Assembly: GCF_019024325.1 (NCBI RefSeq)
Contig: NZ_JAFNJS010000005.1
Span: 465,286 to 529,285 of the forward strand
DNA from: Falsiroseomonas tokyonensis
Lineage (GTDB): Bacteria; Pseudomonadota; Alphaproteobacteria; Acetobacterales; Acetobacteraceae
Direction of reading: 5' to 3'
DNA: 64,000 nucleotides
Part shown: positions 17,260 through 26,454 of the stretch, in pieces
Layout of the letters: each line of letters starts with the position of its first letter
Position numbering within the stretch: the stretch's first letter is position 1
The notes under the pieces: generated by a model
Told to the model about the DNA's origin: nothing
The model's input: the letters and a program-made list of their open reading frames with translations, nothing else
The model's database searches: none
Translations under genes and position numbers: made by a program

Positions 17260-17934
17260 CTACTTCCGCCCGGCGATCCGCCGGTTCTCCAGCCGCGAGA
17301 GCAACCGCACGAAGGGCCAGAGCAGCAGGAAGTAGATCACCGCCGCCACCATGATCGGCGTCGCGTTGTAGGTGATGCTCTGCGCCTGGCGTGCCTGGTA
17401 GAGCAGTTCCGGCACCGCGACGACGCTGGCGATGGAGGTCAGCTTCACCACCTCCAGCGTATTGCTGATCAGGTCGGGCAGGACGTTGCGCACCGCCTGC
17501 GGCAGCACCACGAAGATCCAGACCTGCCAGCGCTTCAGCCCCAGCGCGCGTGCGGCTTCGGGCTGGCCGCGCGGCACGCTCTCGATGCCCGCGCGCAGGA
17601 TCTCGGCATAATAGGCGCCGGTGTTCAGCAGGAAGGCCAGGGCGACGGAGCCCCAGGCGCCGAGGTCGATGCCGCCGAAGGGCAGGGCGGCATAAAGAAA
17701 GATCAGCAGCACCAGCGGCGGAATGGCGCGGAAGAAATCCGTGAAGGCCATCAGCGGCCAGCGAAGCCAGGGGGTCTTCTGCGTCGACAGCACCGCCAGC
17801 AGCACGCCCATGAGCATGCCGAGCGGCACCGTCATCAGCGCCAGCAGCATGGTCTGCAGCAGCCCGATCCACAGCAGGTGGGAGGAGGCGACGGCGATCT
17901 CGGCGTTGAGGAAGGCCTGGACGAAGTCGTTCAT
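17260..17934 (-). CDS. Amino-acid ABC transporter permease (His/Glu/Gln type), distal
   Basis: A 224-residue inner-membrane permease of the polar-amino-acid family. Around five hydrophobic helices are visible, with FRAIPPLVLLIFLY and NTGAYYAEILRAGIESVPRG, then the EAA loop QPEAARALGLKRWQ that contacts the ATPase. The ATG at 17934 overlaps the stop of the upstream permease gene by 4 bp. The pair probably forms the heterodimeric channel for the binding protein at 18635-19474. No ATP-binding subunit gene lies within the window near this operon. Confidence 0.9.
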   Translation of the reverse strand: MNDFVQAFLNAEIAVASSHLLWIGLLQTMLLALMTVPLGMLMGVLLAVLSTQKTPWLRWPLMAFTDFFRAIPPLVLLIFLYAALPFGGIDLGAWGSVALAFLLNTGAYYAEILRAGIESVPRGQPEAARALGLKRWQVWIFVVLPQAVRNVLPDLISNTLEVVKLTSIASVVAVPELLYQARQAQSITYNATPIMVAAVIYFLLLWPFVRLLSRLENRRIAGRK

Positions 17935-18611
17935 CGGCGCCACGCGAAGCGCGTCTCGATCCAGCGCCCGGCGATGACGACGGGGATGAAGAGGACGATA
18001 TAGGCCAGCGCACCGAGGGTCAGCGGCGTCGGGTTGCCGGAAAAGGCCATGCCGGATTGCGCCGCCCCGAGGATTTCGGAAACCGCGACGACGCTGCCCA
18101 GCGCCGTGCCCTTGGTGATGGCGATGGTGCGGTTGACCAGCGGCGGCACCGCGATGCGGATCGCCTGCGGCAGCACGATTTTTGTCAATGTCGGCAGGAA
18201 GTGCAGGCCCAAAGCCCGGCCGGCTTCCCACTGGCCCTGCGGCACGGCCGAGATGCCGGCCCAGAAGATCTCCTCCGCAAAGGCCATCAGCACCAGCGTC
18301 AGGGCGAGCCAGGTCGCCCAGAAACCGGACATGGAAAGCCCCGCCGCGGGCAGACCGAAATAGATCAGCACGATGATGACCAGCGGCGGCAGTGCGCGGA
18401 ACACGTCGACGATGAAGATGATGCCCCAGTTCACCACCCGCAGCCCGAAGGCGCGCAGCACCGCCAGCGCCAGGCCGAGCGTGAGCCCGGCCAGGATCAC
18501 TAGCACCGCCAGCAGGATCGTCACCCCCAACCCCGCCAGGATCATCGGCGCGTATTGCGCCGCGACCTCGGGGTTGAGGAAGTTCTGGGCGAAGGCCTGC
18601 CAGCCCGTCAT
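17931..18611 (-). CDS. Amino-acid ABC transporter permease (His/Glu/Gln type), proximal
   Basis: A 226-residue permease similar to its downstream neighbour. The family blocks are VDVFRALPPLVIIVLIYFGL, FAEEIFWAGISAVPQGQ and the EAA loop QWEAGRALGLHFLPT. It lies 23 bp after the binding-protein gene and overlaps the second permease by 4 bp, so the order is binding protein, permease, permease. The two permeases differ enough to be a heteromeric pair rather than a recent duplication. Confidence 0.9.
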   Translation of the reverse strand: MTGWQAFAQNFLNPEVAAQYAPMILAGLGVTILLAVLVILAGLTLGLALAVLRAFGLRVVNWGIIFIVDVFRALPPLVIIVLIYFGLPAAGLSMSGFWATWLALTLVLMAFAEEIFWAGISAVPQGQWEAGRALGLHFLPTLTKIVLPQAIRIAVPPLVNRTIAITKGTALGSVVAVSEILGAAQSGMAFSGNPTPLTLGALAYIVLFIPVVIAGRWIETRFAWRR

Positions 18612-18634
18612 GCCATCAGGCCCCGCAGCTGCAT

Positions 18635-19474
18635 TCAGCAGCGCGGCTCGCGCGGCGCCGGGTCGTAGCCCGCCAGGCCCGGCACGCCGGTGCCCGGGAA
18701 GACGGTGTTCTCGGCATCATCCGCCGCCGGCGCCGTGCCGAACCACTGCTGCGAGAGGCGTGCGATCGTGCCGTCCCGCTTCATGCATTCCAGCGCATTC
18801 TCGAGCTGCACGCGCATCTCGGTCGCGCCCAGCGGCAGCGGCGCGGACCAATGCGCGCGGGTGTCGGTCATCACGAAGTCGGCCACGAATTGCGGCGTGC
18901 GGGTGGCGGCGTAGCGCACCACGGTATTGCCGCCGAGATTGGCGTAGGCGCGGCCCGAGGTCACCGCCTGCACCGCATCTGTCTGCGTGTCGTAGGTCTG
19001 CACGGTGAAGCCGTAGCGCGCCGCATTCGCCGCGGCCCAGGCGTCATAGGCGCTGCCCTTGTTCACGCTGATCGCCTTGCCGCGCAGGTCGTCCATGCTG
19101 CGGATCGGCGCGCTGCCGCGGCGGATGCCGAACTGGAAGGCGGTGTAGAGATAGCCCTCGGTGAAGAGCATATTCGCCGCGCGCTCCGCCGTCGCCGTGG
19201 TCGGCGCGCAGAGGAAGTCGTAGCGGCCGGCATTCATCGCCGGGATCAGGCCGGAGAAGCTGGCGCTGTCGATGGTCAGCTCGCGGCCCATGCGCTTCGC
19301 GGCTTCGCGGAACAGGTCGATGTTGAAGCCCTGCACGCCGCCCTGCAGCGTCGGGAAGGCATGCGGCGCGAAGGTTCCGTCCACGGCGCAGCGCAGCGGC
19401 GGCTGGCCTTGGGCGAGCGCAGCGGTGGTGGTGAAGGCCATGCCGAAAAGGCATGCGGCAAGCAGGCGGCGCAT
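18635..19474 (-). CDS. Periplasmic amino-acid-binding protein (SBP family 3)
   Basis: A 279-residue binding protein with a Sec signal peptide (MRRLLAACLFGMAFTTTAALA, cleavage near residue 21). The mature part begins with RCAVDGTFAPHAF and continues with GFNIDLFREAAKRMG, a typical family 3 start. The ligand-contact block resembles GLIPAMNAGRYDFLCAPTT, where polar amino-acid binders usually have an Arg-phi-Asp pattern. The C-terminal Cys-rich tail (PAPREPRC) is unusual. It is the first gene of the ABC operon. The ligand is probably a polar amino acid or a related carboxylate. Confidence 0.88.
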   Translation of the reverse strand: MRRLLAACLFGMAFTTTAALAQGQPPLRCAVDGTFAPHAFPTLQGGVQGFNIDLFREAAKRMGRELTIDSASFSGLIPAMNAGRYDFLCAPTTATAERAANMLFTEGYLYTAFQFGIRRGSAPIRSMDDLRGKAISVNKGSAYDAWAAANAARYGFTVQTYDTQTDAVQAVTSGRAYANLGGNTVVRYAATRTPQFVADFVMTDTRAHWSAPLPLGATEMRVQLENALECMKRDGTIARLSQQWFGTAPAADDAENTVFPGTGVPGLAGYDPAPREPRC

Positions 19475-19571
19475 GGTGAAGCTCCCGATTTATGAAGTTG
19501 TCTCCCGGGCCGGACGATCCCATCGCGGGGGATTCGGCGCAACCTCCAGGGACCCTCGGCTGCCGCATTTC

Positions 19572-19616
19572 GGGGCAAATGTGGAGCGATTTTCATAATA
19601 CTCCGGCGATTGCCCC
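19572..19616. promoter_or_regulatory. Dyad element around an AT-rich core in the divergent promoter region
   Basis: GGGGCAA (19572-19578) and TTGCCCC (19610-19616) form perfect 7-bp arms. Inside them GGAG and CTCC pair again, around an AT-rich core that reads CATAAT on the plus strand and TATTAT one base over on the minus strand. It lies between the amino-acid binding-protein gene (minus) and the 81-aa membrane protein (plus). An operator over a shared -10 region is plausible. Confidence 0.35.
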
Positions 19617-19670
19617 AATCCTGCCGCGACAGCGTCGCGCCGGGGCCAAGCCCTGCGCGTAGAACCCAGC

Positions 19671-19897
19671 ATGTCAGCACGGACCTTTTGGAACCTCGCC
19701 ATGCCCCGTTTCGCGCTTCTGCTGGTCGGTCTCGGCCTCGTCGCCATCCTCGGCACGGTGACGCTGGTGCTGGGCGATGCAACGCTGCCAGGCCGCGTGC
19801 CCCTGTTCGCCGCCGCCTGCCTGGCCGGCTTCGGCGGGCTTTCCCTGGTGGCCGGCCTCTGGCTGCTGGAGCCCTCCGGCCGGGGCCGGGCCGCGAA

Positions 19898-19916
<19 letters not shown>
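19671..19916 (+). CDS. Small two-helix membrane protein, 81 aa
   Basis: I do not recognise a family. The product has two clear hydrophobic segments (RFALLLVGLGLVAILGTVTL and LFAAACLAGFGGLSLVAGLW) separated by a short polar loop, consistent with a small inner-membrane protein. The ATG at 19671 is used; an internal ATG at 19701 just before the first helix is also possible. Its last 19 bp overlap the 3' end of mtnA on the opposite strand. Confidence 0.6.
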
Positions 19917-20986
<1,070 letters not shown>

Positions 20987-21001
20987 GTTCAGTCCGCTGC
21001 C

Positions 21002-21493
21002 TCAGATCCGCTGGTGCAGCGCGCAGACCAGGGTGAAGAGGCGCCGCGCCGTCTCGAAATCGATCTCGACCTTGCCGTCCAGCCGTTCCGTCAGCAGGGT
21101 CGCGCCCTCGTTGTGCAGGCCGCGGCGGCCCATGTCGATGGCCTGGATGCGCGCCTCCGACCCGCCCTCGGCCACCGCCTTCTCATGGCTCTCGACCACC
21201 ATGTGGTAGTCCTTGATGAGCCGGCGAAAGGGACCCAGCGCCAGGACCAGCGCATGCAGCGGCGCATCCGCCGCGTCGCGGATTTCCAGCATCAGCCGCC
21301 CGTCGCGCACCGCGATGGCCAGGCCGAAGGGCCCCGGGCCCAGCCCGGCCGGGCGGAAGCGGTTGCCGGCCAGCAGATCCTCCACCGCCTGGCGCCGATC
21401 GGCCTCGGCATAGGGGCTGGGCAGCAGGGCATGGCCGTCCGGCAGTTCGATGCGGATCAGGTCGCGCAGACCGGCGGGCTGGCTGTCAGGCAT
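21002..21493 (-). CDS. UPF0262 family protein
   Basis: A 163-residue protein of the uncharacterised UPF0262 family, known mainly from alphaproteobacteria. The C-terminal half carries the family's conserved run: RLIKDYHMVVESHEKAV, then IQAIDMGRRGLHNEGATLL and KVEIDFETARRLFTLVCALH. No catalytic motif is known. Its start overlaps the upstream DUF983 gene by 8 bp and mtnA begins 15 bp after its stop, so the three are co-transcribed. The function is unknown. The operon suggests, but does not prove, a link to nucleoside or methionine salvage. Confidence 0.88.
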   Translation of the reverse strand: MPDSQPAGLRDLIRIELPDGHALLPSPYAEADRRQAVEDLLAGNRFRPAGLGPGPFGLAIAVRDGRLMLEIRDAADAPLHALVLALGPFRRLIKDYHMVVESHEKAVAEGGSEARIQAIDMGRRGLHNEGATLLTERLDGKVEIDFETARRLFTLVCALHQRI

Positions 21494-21977
21494 GGTCTTG
21501 GCGCGGCGGTCCCGGCGGCGCTGCGACCCCCTTGGGGGACGCCCCCAACGGCGCAGACCCCAGCGGCGTCGCCTCCTCGGGTGCCTCGAAGCCCAGCCGC
21601 ACCATCCAGCCCACGGTCGCGCCCTTGATCGGTCGCAGCAGCAGGGTGCAGGCGATGGCGAAAGCCGGCAGCCAGACCACCATGTGCAGCCACATTGGCG
21701 GCATCCAGGCCTTCTCCACCCAGAGCACGGGCGGGAACAGGATATGGCCGGCCACGAAGATGGTCACATAGGGCGGCAGGTCGTCCGCGCGCAGCGCGCC
21801 GAGCGGGGCCTGGCACACCTCGCAATTGTCGACGACCCGGAGGAATCCCTTGAAGACCTTGCCCTCGCCGCAGACCGGGCAGCGGTTGCACGCACCCCGG
21901 CTGACCGCCGTCCAGAAGGAGGTGGGGGGAGTCTCGGTATAGGCGGGTGCCGGTCGGGTGGGCTCCCAGCGCGTCAT
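21486..21977 (-). CDS. DUF983 family membrane protein with zinc ribbon
   Basis: A 163-residue protein. Near the N-terminus a zinc-ribbon pattern reads CNRCPVCGEGKVFKGFLRV followed by NCEVCQAPL, giving two Cys-x-x-Cys pairs. Two membrane helices follow (PPYVTIFVAGHILFP and LHMVVWLPAFAIACTLLL), matching DUF983. The ATG at 21977 has AGGAA 7 bp upstream; earlier in-frame codons are non-coding leader. The C-terminal tail is rich in Pro, Gly and Ala and is variable. It heads the operon with UPF0262 and mtnA, downstream of a well-formed promoter and a leader hairpin. Confidence 0.85.
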   Translation of the reverse strand: MTRWEPTRPAPAYTETPPTSFWTAVSRGACNRCPVCGEGKVFKGFLRVVDNCEVCQAPLGALRADDLPPYVTIFVAGHILFPPVLWVEKAWMPPMWLHMVVWLPAFAIACTLLLRPIKGATVGWMVRLGFEAPEEATPLGSAPLGASPKGVAAPPGPPRQDHA

Positions 21978-21999
21978 GAGGCGTTCCTTTCGGCCTTGT

Positions 22000-22030
22000 C
22001 GCCTGCCACTGGAGTGCCCGGTGGCAGGCG
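22000..22030 (-). promoter_or_regulatory. Leader hairpin of the DUF983-UPF0262-mtnA operon (10-bp perfect stem)
   Basis: On the minus strand CGCCTGCCAC (22030-22021) pairs perfectly with GTGGCAGGCG (22009-22000) across an 11-nt loop. It lies between the predicted transcription start near 22041 and the ATG at 21977. It is not followed by a T-tract. A role in translation control or mRNA stability is plausible. Confidence 0.45.
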
Positions 22031-22047
22031 CGGCCGTTGTGCGATGC

Positions 22048-22076
22048 AATATGTCGTCTCGGAGGCAACCGATCAA
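22048..22076 (-). promoter_or_regulatory. Sigma70-type promoter for the DUF983-UPF0262-mtnA operon
   Basis: On the minus strand TTGATC (22076-22071; 4 of 6 to the -35 consensus) is followed after exactly 17 bp by CATATT (22053-22048; 4 of 6 to the -10 consensus). Predicted transcription starts near 22041, giving a leader of about 64 nt before the ATG at 21977. Confidence 0.45.
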
Positions 22077-22216
22077 GCTTGGCGCGGCCCAGGCGCCACG
22101 AAGACGAGCCTGGCGGCCTTCGGCATGCCGCCCGCTTGCAACGGGATCCGTGCAGGGCGATCCTGTCCCAACGCGAGGCAGGGCGCGAGGTTCGGCCCTT
22201 GCGGGAGGGCGGATGG

Positions 22217-22897
22217 ATGGCGGACCGGATCCTGGTGATCAACCCGAACAGCAGCGCCAGCTGCACCAGCGGCATCGACGCCGCGCTGGACGGCTTCCGC
22301 GCCCCCGGCCTGCCGCGGATCGAGGTGACGCAGCTGGAAGGCGGCCCGCCGGCCGTGGTCACCTGGCGGGACTGGTTCGGCGTGGCAGAGCCGCTCTGCC
22401 GGCTGGTGGAGCGGGAGGCCGCTGCCGCCTATGTGATCGCCTGCGTCTCCGACCCCGGCGTGGATGCGGTGCGGACGGTCACCCGCGCGCCGGTCTTCGG
22501 CCCGCTGCGCAGCGCGGTGGCCGCGGCGCTGGCGCGCGCCGACCGCTTCGGCATTATCGCCTTCGGTGACCCGTCCCTGCCGCGGCAGCGCCGGGCGCTG
22601 CAGGCCATGGGGGTGGAGGGCAGGTTGCTCGGCCACATCCCCCTGAACCTGCCGATGGAGGTGCTGACCGATCCCGCCGCGCCCCGCGCCGCGCTGATCG
22701 CCGCAGCGCGGCGCATCGCGGAGATGGGGGCGGAGGCGGTGATCCTCGGCTGCGCCGGCATGGCCTTCCACCGCGCGGCGGTGGAGGAGGCCTGCGGCAT
22801 CCCGGTGATCGAGCCCTGCCAGGCGGCGGTGGCGCTGGCGCTGCAGGCGGTGGTGGCGGCGCAGCCCGCCCGGGTTCTTGCCCAGGCGGCGGAGTAG
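22217..22897 (+). CDS. Asp/Glu/hydantoin racemase family protein
   Basis: A 226-residue cofactor-independent racemase of the Asp/Glu/hydantoin racemase family. It begins with RILVINPNSSASCTSGI, the standard N-terminus of hydantoin/allantoin racemases. The two catalytic Cys that exchange the alpha proton are in VIACVSDPG and ILGCAGMAF. The ATG at 22217 is preceded by a purine-rich GGAGGGCGG. With hyuAB, the dihydropyrimidinase-like enzyme and D-carbamoylases nearby, interconversion of hydantoin enantiomers is the best-supported role, but allantoin racemase or aspartate racemase cannot be excluded. Confidence 0.85.
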   Translation: MADRILVINPNSSASCTSGIDAALDGFRAPGLPRIEVTQLEGGPPAVVTWRDWFGVAEPLCRLVEREAAAAYVIACVSDPGVDAVRTVTRAPVFGPLRSAVAAALARADRFGIIAFGDPSLPRQRRALQAMGVEGRLLGHIPLNLPMEVLTDPAAPRAALIAAARRIAEMGAEAVILGCAGMAFHRAAVEEACGIPVIEPCQAAVALALQAVVAAQPARVLAQAAE

Positions 22898-22904
22898 CGC
22901 CGGC

Positions 22905-23663
22905 CTACTTCAGCTTCGGGCCGGCCGGCTTGCCGTCCCAGCTCTGCACCATCCAGGTATAGGCGGTGGTCCAGGCCGGGTCGGTGTTCGGCGGCAGCCG
23001 GCCCGCCTTGAGGTCGGCCAGATCCACATCCGCCAGCTGCAGATGCGGCGTCTCGCCGGGCTTGGAGACCAGCCCCTCATCGGCGCCCACCGCATGCAGG
23101 CGGTCCCACATCCGGGCCTGGCCCTCATCCGCATCCCAGGACCAGCGGCCTTCCAGCGCCAGCACGAAATCGGCGGCCAGGCCGTACTGGTGCAGGCTCT
23201 CGAAGGCCTGGACCGGGGTCAGGATGCGGCCGGTGCGGCTGCGGCCGGAGGCATAGAGGTGGTTCTGCCGCCAGGGGCCGCGCATGCCCTCATAGATGCC
23301 GAAGGGGATGCCCTCCGCGTTCAGCCGGGCCACGGTGCGCAGGGCGCGGTTGCGGAAGGCGGGGTGCAGCATCTTCGGGTCGCGGTTGACGCGGTCCACA
23401 TTCCGCCAGGGGAAGGTCTCGGTCACGTGCTGCGGTGCCTTGGCACCGGCCACCTGGCGGCGCAGCAGCCCGGCCGGGGCGAAGCCCTGCTGGCCGGAGG
23501 GCGCCTCCACCGGCAGCCAGCCTTCCGCGACCTCTCCCACCAGCACCAGCACCTGGTCGATCGGCAGCGTGCGGATCGCCTTCTGGTCGGGTCCCGGCCC
23601 CTCGCGCAGCTCCGTATTGGCGATGACGCGATACAGGACGGGGTAGGCGGAAGCTTCACTCAT
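22905..23663 (-). CDS. SH3-like plus M15 peptidase-family protein (peptidoglycan hydrolase-like)
   Basis: A 252-residue protein. Residues 10-70 form an SH3-like domain (ANTELREGPGPDQ, then GEVAEGWLPVEAPSGQQGF). The C-terminal half has the zinc pattern of M15 D,D- or L-Ala-D-Glu peptidases: His158 and Asp165 in LHQYGLAADF and His207 in ETPHLQL. LYASGRSRTGRILT matches the family's substrate-loop region. No signal peptide or membrane segment is present, which is typical of phage-type endolysins and unusual for a housekeeping cell-wall enzyme. It converges on the racemase with a 7-bp gap. No phage genes are nearby. Confidence 0.82.
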   Translation of the reverse strand: MSEASAYPVLYRVIANTELREGPGPDQKAIRTLPIDQVLVLVGEVAEGWLPVEAPSGQQGFAPAGLLRRQVAGAKAPQHVTETFPWRNVDRVNRDPKMLHPAFRNRALRTVARLNAEGIPFGIYEGMRGPWRQNHLYASGRSRTGRILTPVQAFESLHQYGLAADFVLALEGRWSWDADEGQARMWDRLHAVGADEGLVSKPGETPHLQLADVDLADLKAGRLPPNTDPAWTTAYTWMVQSWDGKPAGPKLK

Positions 23664-23732
23664 GCGGAACGACCTTTTGGGGAGGGTCTCTAGGGTAACG
23701 CGGCGCTACCGGCTTCACCAGCCAGGGGGGCG

Positions 23733-24698
23733 TCAGGCCTTGGGCGACCAGACGGAAGGCGGTTCGCTGCCGGTCTGGCCGGTGATGCGGCCATAATGCT
23801 CCGGCCGGCGATGGCGGGCAAAGTTGAAGATGGTGCTGCGGCCGAGCTCGCACATGCCGAGGTCGCAATCGGCGACGATCACCTCATCCGCCCAGCTGGT
23901 GGCCTGGGCCATGATCTCGCCCTGCGGATTGACGATGATGGAATGGCCGAACAGCTCGTGCCCGTCCTCCGTCCCCGCCTTGGCGACGCCGACGCCGAAG
24001 CAGGAATTCTGGTAGCAGCCGGCCTGGATCGAGAGGTGGCTATGGGCGACGCGCAGGTGATGCGCCTCGAAGCCCCGGTTTTCCATGTTCAGGCTGGGCG
24101 TGTTGTAGCCGAGCATGACCAGCTCCACCTGCTGCAGCCCCAGCACGCGCCAGGCTTCCGGCCAGCGGCGGTCGTTGCAGATCAGCATGCCGACATTCAC
24201 CGGCCCGGCGCTGCCGACCGGCGCGCGGACCACGGGGAAGCCGAGGTCGCCCGGCTCGAAATAGCGTTTTTCAAGATGCTGCACGGTGCGCACCGGGTCG
24301 TATTCCGCGTGGCCGGGCAGGTGCACCTTGCGGTATTTCAGCACGATCTCGCCGCTGGGATGCACGAAGACCGCGGTGTTGTAGCGATGACCGTCGGCCG
24401 TCTTCTCGGCGTAGCCGAGATGAAAAGCCACGCCGAGGCGCCGCGCCGCGTCGAACAGCGGCGCCGTCTCGTTGGACGGCAGCGCATGCTCGTACCAGTG
24501 GTCCGCCTCGGCCAGGTTCTCATGGTACCAGCGCGGGAAGAAGGTGGTCAGCGCGAGCTCGGGATAGACCACCACCTCCGCCCCCCGGCGCGCCGCGGTC
24601 TCCATCAGCCCGACCATGCGCGCCACGGCGACATCGCGGCCCTCGGCCTTCTGAATGGGACCCATCTGGGCGGCGGCGACAACGAGGCGACGGGACAT
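23733..24698 (-). CDS. N-carbamoyl-D-amino-acid hydrolase (nitrilase superfamily), copy 1
   Basis: A 321-residue nitrilase-superfamily enzyme. The Glu-Lys-Cys triad is present: Glu47 in YPELALTTFFPRW, Lys124 in KYRKVHLPGH, and Cys174 in MLICNDRRWPE. The TTFFPRWY and NDRRWPE segments are specific to D-carbamoylases, which release D-amino acid, CO2 and ammonia from N-carbamoyl-D-amino acids. I prefer the ATG at 24698, with GAGAG upstream, over the GTG at 24713. A paralog with the same triad lies at 26481-27428, and the two flank a GGDEF gene. Confidence 0.9.
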   Translation of the reverse strand: MSRRLVVAAAQMGPIQKAEGRDVAVARMVGLMETAARRGAEVVVYPELALTTFFPRWYHENLAEADHWYEHALPSNETAPLFDAARRLGVAFHLGYAEKTADGHRYNTAVFVHPSGEIVLKYRKVHLPGHAEYDPVRTVQHLEKRYFEPGDLGFPVVRAPVGSAGPVNVGMLICNDRRWPEAWRVLGLQQVELVMLGYNTPSLNMENRGFEAHHLRVAHSHLSIQAGCYQNSCFGVGVAKAGTEDGHELFGHSIIVNPQGEIMAQATSWADEVIVADCDLGMCELGRSTIFNFARHRRPEHYGRITGQTGSEPPSVWSPKA

Positions 24699-24858
24699 CG
24701 GGTGGTCTCTCACGGCTGGTGGCCGGCAGATGCCAGAGCGGGCGGGGCAAGGCCAGCCCCACCCCCCTGCACATCGCCCGGCAGCGGGGCTTTGACGTGG
24801 GTGTTAAAGCACGGCGCGTACTTGATCATAGGTTAAGAAATCACCTTTTCCACGCGCC

Positions 24859-26454
24859 ATGGTTGCAGTATGTGGGCCTAGGACAATTCCTACGGTGTCA
24901 GCCTTGGCGAAACCTGTTCAGCTCCCGGTTTTCGCATCGCGCCTGCGCACCACCCTGATCACCGGCGCGCTCTGCCTGCTGCTGGGCGCCGTCTTCTCCA
25001 CCGTCGCCCTGATGCGGGAGCGGGACAGGTTGGTGCAGGACCACGGCGCCCGCCTGGCCGCGGTGGCCGGTGCCATGGCCGCCCGGCTGGATGCAGGCCT
25101 CAGCGCCTGGGCCCGCGATGTCGCCCTCCTTGCGCGTTTCGCCGCCTTCCAGCAGGACCCGCCCGACCCGGCCGCGGCACGGCGCCTGCTGGAGGATCTG
25201 CAGACCCGCTCGCCAGAGTTCTCCTGGATCGGCTTCGCCGGCCCCGATGGCCGGGTGATCGCCGCCACCGGCGGGCTGCTGGAGGGGCGCGACGTCTCTG
25301 CCCGCCCCTGGTTCGGCGGCGGGCTGCGCGGCCTCTACCTGGGCGATGTGCACCCGGCCGTGCTGCTGGCGCGGCTGCTGCCGGCTTCGGAGGGCGGGGA
25401 CGGTGCCTATTTCGTCGATGCCGCCGCCCCCGTCATCGGCGCGGATGGCCAGCTGCGGGGCGTGGTCGCGGGCCATATGAACTGGCTCTGGGCCGAGGGC
25501 GTGCGGCAGGAGATGCTGCGCCTGTCCAGTGAACGCCCGGCGCCCGAGCTGCTGGTGGCGGGTAGCGACGGCAATCTTCTCCTGGGGGCGGAGGCGGAGC
25601 GGGGCCAGGCCGTGCCGGGCACCGCCATCCTTCGCGCGCGCCAGGCGCTGCAGGATGGCTGGCAGGAGGAGGCGGATGGCCCGCTGACCGGCTTCGCCCC
25701 CACCCGCGGCACGGCGGATCATCCGGGCCTCGGCTGGGTGGTGCTGGCGCGACGGGACATGGCCGCGGTGCTGGAGCCGCTCTGGACACTCGGCCTCTGG
25801 CTCGCGCTCGGCACGCTGGGCCTTGCCGCGGCCGGCGGGCTGCTGGCCGGCAGCGTGGTGGCGCGCTTCGGCACCGCGCTGCGGGCGATGAATGACGGCC
25901 CCGGCGGGCGGGATGCGGCGGAGGAGCTGGACCGGCTGGCGGCGACGCTGAAGCGGCTGCGCAACACCGCCTATCGCGACCCGCTGACCGGCCTGCTGAA
26001 CCGCGCCGGCTTCGCCGCCTGGCGCGAGGCCAATCCGGCGGCGGAACGCGACTGCGCCCTGCTGGCGCTGGACCTCGATGGCTTCAAGCCGATCAACGAC
26101 CGGCTGGGCCATGCCGCCGGCGATGCGGTCCTGGTCGCGATCGGCAGCTGGTTCGAGGCCAATCTGCGCATGGGCGACTGCGCCGTGCGGATGGGCGGCG
26201 ACGAATTCCTGGTCTGCCTGCGTGGCCCCGCGGCGATGGCGGAGTCGGCTGCGGCGGAGGTGGCGGCGCGCTTCCAGGCGGCCCTGACCGAGGGGCTGAC
26301 AACCTCCGAGGGCCGCATGCAGCTGGGCTGCAGCATCGGCATCGCCATCATCCCCCGCGACGCGCCGGGGATCGAGGCGGGCATCCCCAAGGCGGATGCC
26401 GAGCTGTATCGCGTGAAGCGGCTGCGCAAGGCCGAGACCGTTTCCCTCCGCTGA
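24859..26454 (+). CDS. Membrane-bound diguanylate cyclase with Cache-type sensor
   Basis: A 531-residue protein. An N-terminal membrane helix (residues 30-52) and a second one near 310-335 flank a periplasmic Cache-type sensor (SWIGFAGPDGRVIAATG, then GRDVSARPWF). The C-terminal GGDEF domain has the intact motif GGDEF at 446-450. The product-inhibition site RMGD (437-440) sits exactly five residues before it, so it should make cyclic di-GMP and be feedback inhibited. GTG at 24895 is an alternative start. It is divergent from D-carbamoylase copy 1 and convergent with copy 2, suggesting signalling tied to amino-acid derivatives. Confidence 0.92.
   Translation: MVAVCGPRTIPTVSALAKPVQLPVFASRLRTTLITGALCLLLGAVFSTVALMRERDRLVQDHGARLAAVAGAMAARLDAGLSAWARDVALLARFAAFQQDPPDPAAARRLLEDLQTRSPEFSWIGFAGPDGRVIAATGGLLEGRDVSARPWFGGGLRGLYLGDVHPAVLLARLLPASEGGDGAYFVDAAAPVIGADGQLRGVVAGHMNWLWAEGVRQEMLRLSSERPAPELLVAGSDGNLLLGAEAERGQAVPGTAILRARQALQDGWQEEADGPLTGFAPTRGTADHPGLGWVVLARRDMAAVLEPLWTLGLWLALGTLGLAAAGGLLAGSVVARFGTALRAMNDGPGGRDAAEELDRLAATLKRLRNTAYRDPLTGLLNRAGFAAWREANPAAERDCALLALDLDGFKPINDRLGHAAGDAVLVAIGSWFEANLRMGDCAVRMGGDEFLVCLRGPAAMAESAAAEVAARFQAALTEGLTTSEGRMQLGCSIGIAIIPRDAPGIEAGIPKADAELYRVKRLRKAETVSLR

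Noticed and set aside
22000..22030. SAM-type riboswitch in front of the mtnA operon
   Set aside because: Only a single hairpin is visible and none of the conserved SAM riboswitch core sequences was recognised, so it is reported as a plain leader hairpin.
22905..23663. Prophage remnant signalled by an endolysin-like gene
   Set aside because: No integrase, holin, capsid or tail gene and no attachment-site repeats are seen nearby.
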